Shown here piece after piece: positions 7,035 to 8,908 of a stretch of DNA of 8,908 nt. The stretch is from assembly GCA_047921075.1 (NCBI GenBank), contig JBLRWS010000086.1, positions 1 through 8,908 on the forward strand, in the 5' to 3' direction. Source of the DNA: JBLRWS01 sp047921075. Its GTDB lineage: Bacteria > Bacteroidota > Rhodothermia > Balneolales > Balneolaceae. The notes under the pieces are model-generated. The model made no database searches. It had not been told where the DNA came from and worked only from the letters and a program-made list of their open reading frames with translations. The position numbers and the translations under genes are program-made. Position 1 is the first letter of the stretch; every line of letters begins with the position of its first letter.

Positions 7035-8130
7035 GTAAATGGTCGGTGAGTGGTTCCTGCGCTCCGTTATGCCAGGTAGAATCGGCTTCGAATGTGCGCC
7101 CCATCGCCTGAAACTGACGAACAAACCGGCGCTTGCTTACACTGGGTGCAAACTGGCCGTATTCGATCATAAACAGCCTCTGTGTATCGGGATCGTAGTA
7201 GGTAAAGTGCACAAAGGGCCCGCCCATAAAGTCGTTGGTCATGCGCCATGTACCCAGCGTTTCAAATCCGATGAGCCGATTTCCGGTGTCAAATTCCCGG
7301 ATATTGACCGGCCGACGGTATTCGGTTGTTACATAGGAGCCCTCGCGCTCGCCTTGTACAATTTCGCGGTTTAGCGAATCACGTTTAGCATTAATCCACT
7401 CTCTGTCCACATGATCGATCGACGTGACGCCATCCTGCCACCATCCCCAGAACCAGCGGTTGTTTTCGGGCAGAAAACGGCGGAACAGCACCGCTTGGTC
7501 TCTTTCACGCACTTTGATGTAGTCGTGCTGTACGCGCACTTTCCATCCAAAATTTTCCCACAGTGAGTCAGACAGTACCACTTGCTCGCCGCGGCGAAAC
7601 ACCTCTTCCTTTCGGCGTTCAAACTCACGGTCGAGCAGATTGTTGACCAACGATTCTTCCGAATTATTGATTTTAGAGGCCAGGGCATCATCGTCAGCGG
7701 AGGTAAGAATCAATACCCATTGGTCGCGCACCCAATGGTTGGCCAGTGGAAAGGCAAAACTCTCTTCGTTGCGAACCCGCTGTTTTACATCGTCGTTGAG
7801 CAGCGCACGCACAAACATTCCAACGTTCGATTCCTCATCTATCGGTGCTGCAAAAATGATATTTTTAAACTCCTTGAGTTGTTCAAGCTCGTCGTTGTTG
7901 CGGAAATCACGAAATACCAGATGGTATTCATTTTCGAAGGTGGGTACGGTTTCGAGTTCCCGGCCGAAGGTTTCACGAATGGCCATTGCCGTTTCGCTGC
8001 TCCACTTGGTGGAATCCATCACCACAAAAACCTCGTCGATGGCTCCGATGGATCGAGGGCGGTAATCGCCGCTGCATGCTTGTAAAATGGTTGCGCCTAT
8101 CAGAATGAAAAGCAGTGGTAAATGTCTCAT
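7027..8130 (-). CDS. DUF4837 family lipoprotein of unknown function
   Basis: 367 residues from the ATG at 8130. The first 19 residues form a lipoprotein signal: a hydrophobic stretch (LLFILIGATIL, 6-16) followed by lipobox LQAC with Cys19 as the lipidated residue, so the mature protein should be anchored in an envelope membrane. The body resembles DUF4837: an early strand IDEVFVVMD followed by Trp43, a central FKNIIFAAP strand, a long charged helical stretch, a Trp-rich segment RWFWGWWQDG (225-234), and a C-terminal GGPFVHFTYYD (303-313) followed by FMIEYGQFAPSVSKRRFVRQF. The family has no known biochemical role. The frame is open to 8166 inside trpA, but that start would bury the signal peptide. 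It begins 4 nt after trpA and its stop overlaps the bioF start by 8 nt, so it seems co-transcribed with both. Nothing in the sequence shows an enzymatic function. Confidence 0.88.
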   Translation of the reverse strand: MRHLPLLFILIGATILQACSGDYRPRSIGAIDEVFVVMDSTKWSSETAMAIRETFGRELETVPTFENEYHLVFRDFRNNDELEQLKEFKNIIFAAPIDEESNVGMFVRALLNDDVKQRVRNEESFAFPLANHWVRDQWVLILTSADDDALASKINNSEESLVNNLLDREFERRKEEVFRRGEQVVLSDSLWENFGWKVRVQHDYIKVRERDQAVLFRRFLPENNRWFWGWWQDGVTSIDHVDREWINAKRDSLNREIVQGEREGSYVTTEYRRPVNIREFDTGNRLIGFETLGTWRMTNDFMGGPFVHFTYYDPDTQRLFMIEYGQFAPSVSKRRFVRQFQAMGRTFEADSTWHNGAQEPLTDHLRD

Positions 8131-8134
8131 AGTA

Positions 8135-8908
8135 TCAGTTGCGTTGTTTGGCTTTAATATTCCCATGTTTTAGATGTTTCACAAATGCGAACAGCTTTTT
8201 TTGCCACTCCGGGTCAGGATAGGTTTCCCGAATTTGATCAACCAGTGCGCTTCCAACGATAAAGCCATCTACATCCGCACTAATGGCTAACGCATCTTCG
8301 TGATTTTTGATCCCGAAACCGACCAATTTAGGATTATTGGTCACATTTTCTTTCACACGCCCTATAAATCGCTGTACCGAACGAGCCACTTCCTCCCCGC
8401 TGCGGGCACCGGTGACCCCGGTTACCGATACGCAATAGACAAACCCACGGCTCTGTTCATCTACCTTCCGCATTCGTTGGTCCGTTGAGTTGGGCGCCAC
8501 CAGATAGATCATCTCCAGCCCGTGCTGATCGGCGGCTTCGGAAATAATGGACGACTCCTCGAGAGGCGCATCGGGGATGATCAGGCCATCCACACCACTT
8601 TCTTCAGCATCACTGCAAAACCTCTCAATCCCATATCGAAATACCGGGTTGATGTATCCCATCAGGATGATCGGGATTTCTGATGATTTGCGAATCTCCC
8701 TCACCATATCAAAAATCTTCTTCATGGTAATGCCGTTTTCGATGGCTACGTTACTGGCATACTGAATGGTTGGCCCATCAGCCAGCGGATCGCTGAACGG
8801 CATGCCCAGCTCAATCATATCGGCCCCATTTTTTTCAAATCCGAGTATCAGGTCAACGGTTGCATCCAGGTCGGGGTAGCCCGCTGTAATAAACAGTGAC
8901 ATGATTTT
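8135..8908 (-). CDS. trpA: Tryptophan synthase alpha subunit (N-terminus cut by window edge)
   Basis: Cleaves indole-3-glycerol phosphate to indole and glyceraldehyde 3-phosphate; acts in an alpha-beta-beta-alpha complex with TrpB, to which indole is channelled. The open frame reaches the right edge with two codons (Lys-Ile) before the ATG at 8902. Numbering from that Met, the catalytic Glu31 and Asp42 (IELGMPFSDPLADGPTIQ, 30-47) correspond to Glu49 and Asp60 of E. coli, so about 18 residues are missing relative to E. coli. The Met at 8902 is therefore almost certainly internal and the true start lies outside. Other TrpA signatures are SLFITAGYP, MGYINPV, DGLIIPDAPLEE, YLVAPNSTDQRM, GFVYCVSVTGVTGAR and the phosphate-binding GFIVGSALV near the end. 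Other trp genes such as trpB are expected just beyond the right edge. The lipoprotein gene starts 4 nt after its stop. Confidence 0.97.
   Translation of the reverse strand, partial: KIMSLFITAGYPDLDATVDLILGFEKNGADMIELGMPFSDPLADGPTIQYASNVAIENGITMKKIFDMVREIRKSSEIPIILMGYINPVFRYGIERFCSDAEESGVDGLIIPDAPLEESSIISEAADQHGLEMIYLVAPNSTDQRMRKVDEQSRGFVYCVSVTGVTGARSGEEVARSVQRFIGRVKENVTNNPKLVGFGIKNHEDALAISADVDGFIVGSALVDQIRETYPDPEWQKKLFAFVKHLKHGNIKAKQRN

Noticed and set aside
7035..7124. Longer bioF starting at ATG 7124
   Set aside because: The 30 extra residues overlap the lipoprotein gene and have no match to BioF N-termini; the GTG at 7034 gives normal length and a typical stop-start overlap.
7582..8085. 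Plus-strand frame of 167 codons antisense to the lipoprotein gene
   Set aside because: It is a shadow of a well-supported coding frame, with no recognisable domain, promoter or start context.
8131..8166. Longer lipoprotein gene starting inside trpA at 8166
   Set aside because: It would put 12 polar residues before a clean lipoprotein signal peptide that starts at the ATG at 8130.
8903..8908. trpA as a complete gene starting at ATG 8902
   Set aside because: The catalytic Glu/Asp positions show about 18 residues are missing relative to E. coli, and the frame stays open to the edge.
1..8908. Mobile elements, CRISPR arrays, tRNA or rRNA genes, frameshifted genes
   Set aside because: I saw no transposase motif, direct-repeat array, clover-leaf sequence or broken frame anywhere in the window.

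Overview
The window reads as a chromosomal segment from a member of the Bacteroidota / Balneolota / Rhodothermota group. The clues are a DUF4837-type lipoprotein, a 7TMR-DISM sensor kinase paired with a LuxR-type regulator, almost no Shine-Dalgarno sequences, and a BioA of the kind that carries a HGHSYT motif. This placement is an inference from family distribution; there is no rRNA or other marker gene. Every gene I can support lies on the minus strand, so the biological order runs from high to low coordinates.

Right part (8908 to 2476): one tightly packed gene run of trpA (5' end beyond the window), a DUF4837 lipoprotein, bioF, a BioH-type hydrolase, bioC, bioD and bioA. Gaps are 4 and 9 nt; the other junctions overlap by 1, 1, 8 and 11 nt. 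No promoter or terminator lies between trpA and bioA, so the biotin genes look like the distal part of a tryptophan transcript. The five bio genes cover the route from malonyl-ACP to dethiobiotin. BioC methylates the starter and, after two rounds of fatty-acid elongation, the BioH-like esterase removes the methyl group. BioF then condenses the pimeloyl unit with alanine, BioA transaminates KAPA to DAPA, and BioD closes the ureido ring. The last enzyme, biotin synthase BioB, is not in the window.

Middle (2475 to 2251): a 225-nt AT-rich gap, the only real intergenic space. It holds a TATAAT-like -10 element for the genes to its left and an 8+8 bp inverted repeat, but no convincing rho-independent terminator.

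Left part (2250 to 1): a two-component system, with a NarL/LuxR-family response regulator first and a 7TMR-DISM / HisKA_3 sensor kinase after it, overlapping by 20 nt. The kinase runs off the left edge inside its ATPase domain. Nothing in the sequence links this system to biotin or tryptophan.

I do not see a clearly new system. The points most worth following are the trp-lipoprotein-bio arrangement with an uncharacterised lipoprotein inside it, the atypical nucleophile elbow of the BioH-like esterase, and a Tyr-to-Phe change in BioA at a position tied to the amino donor.
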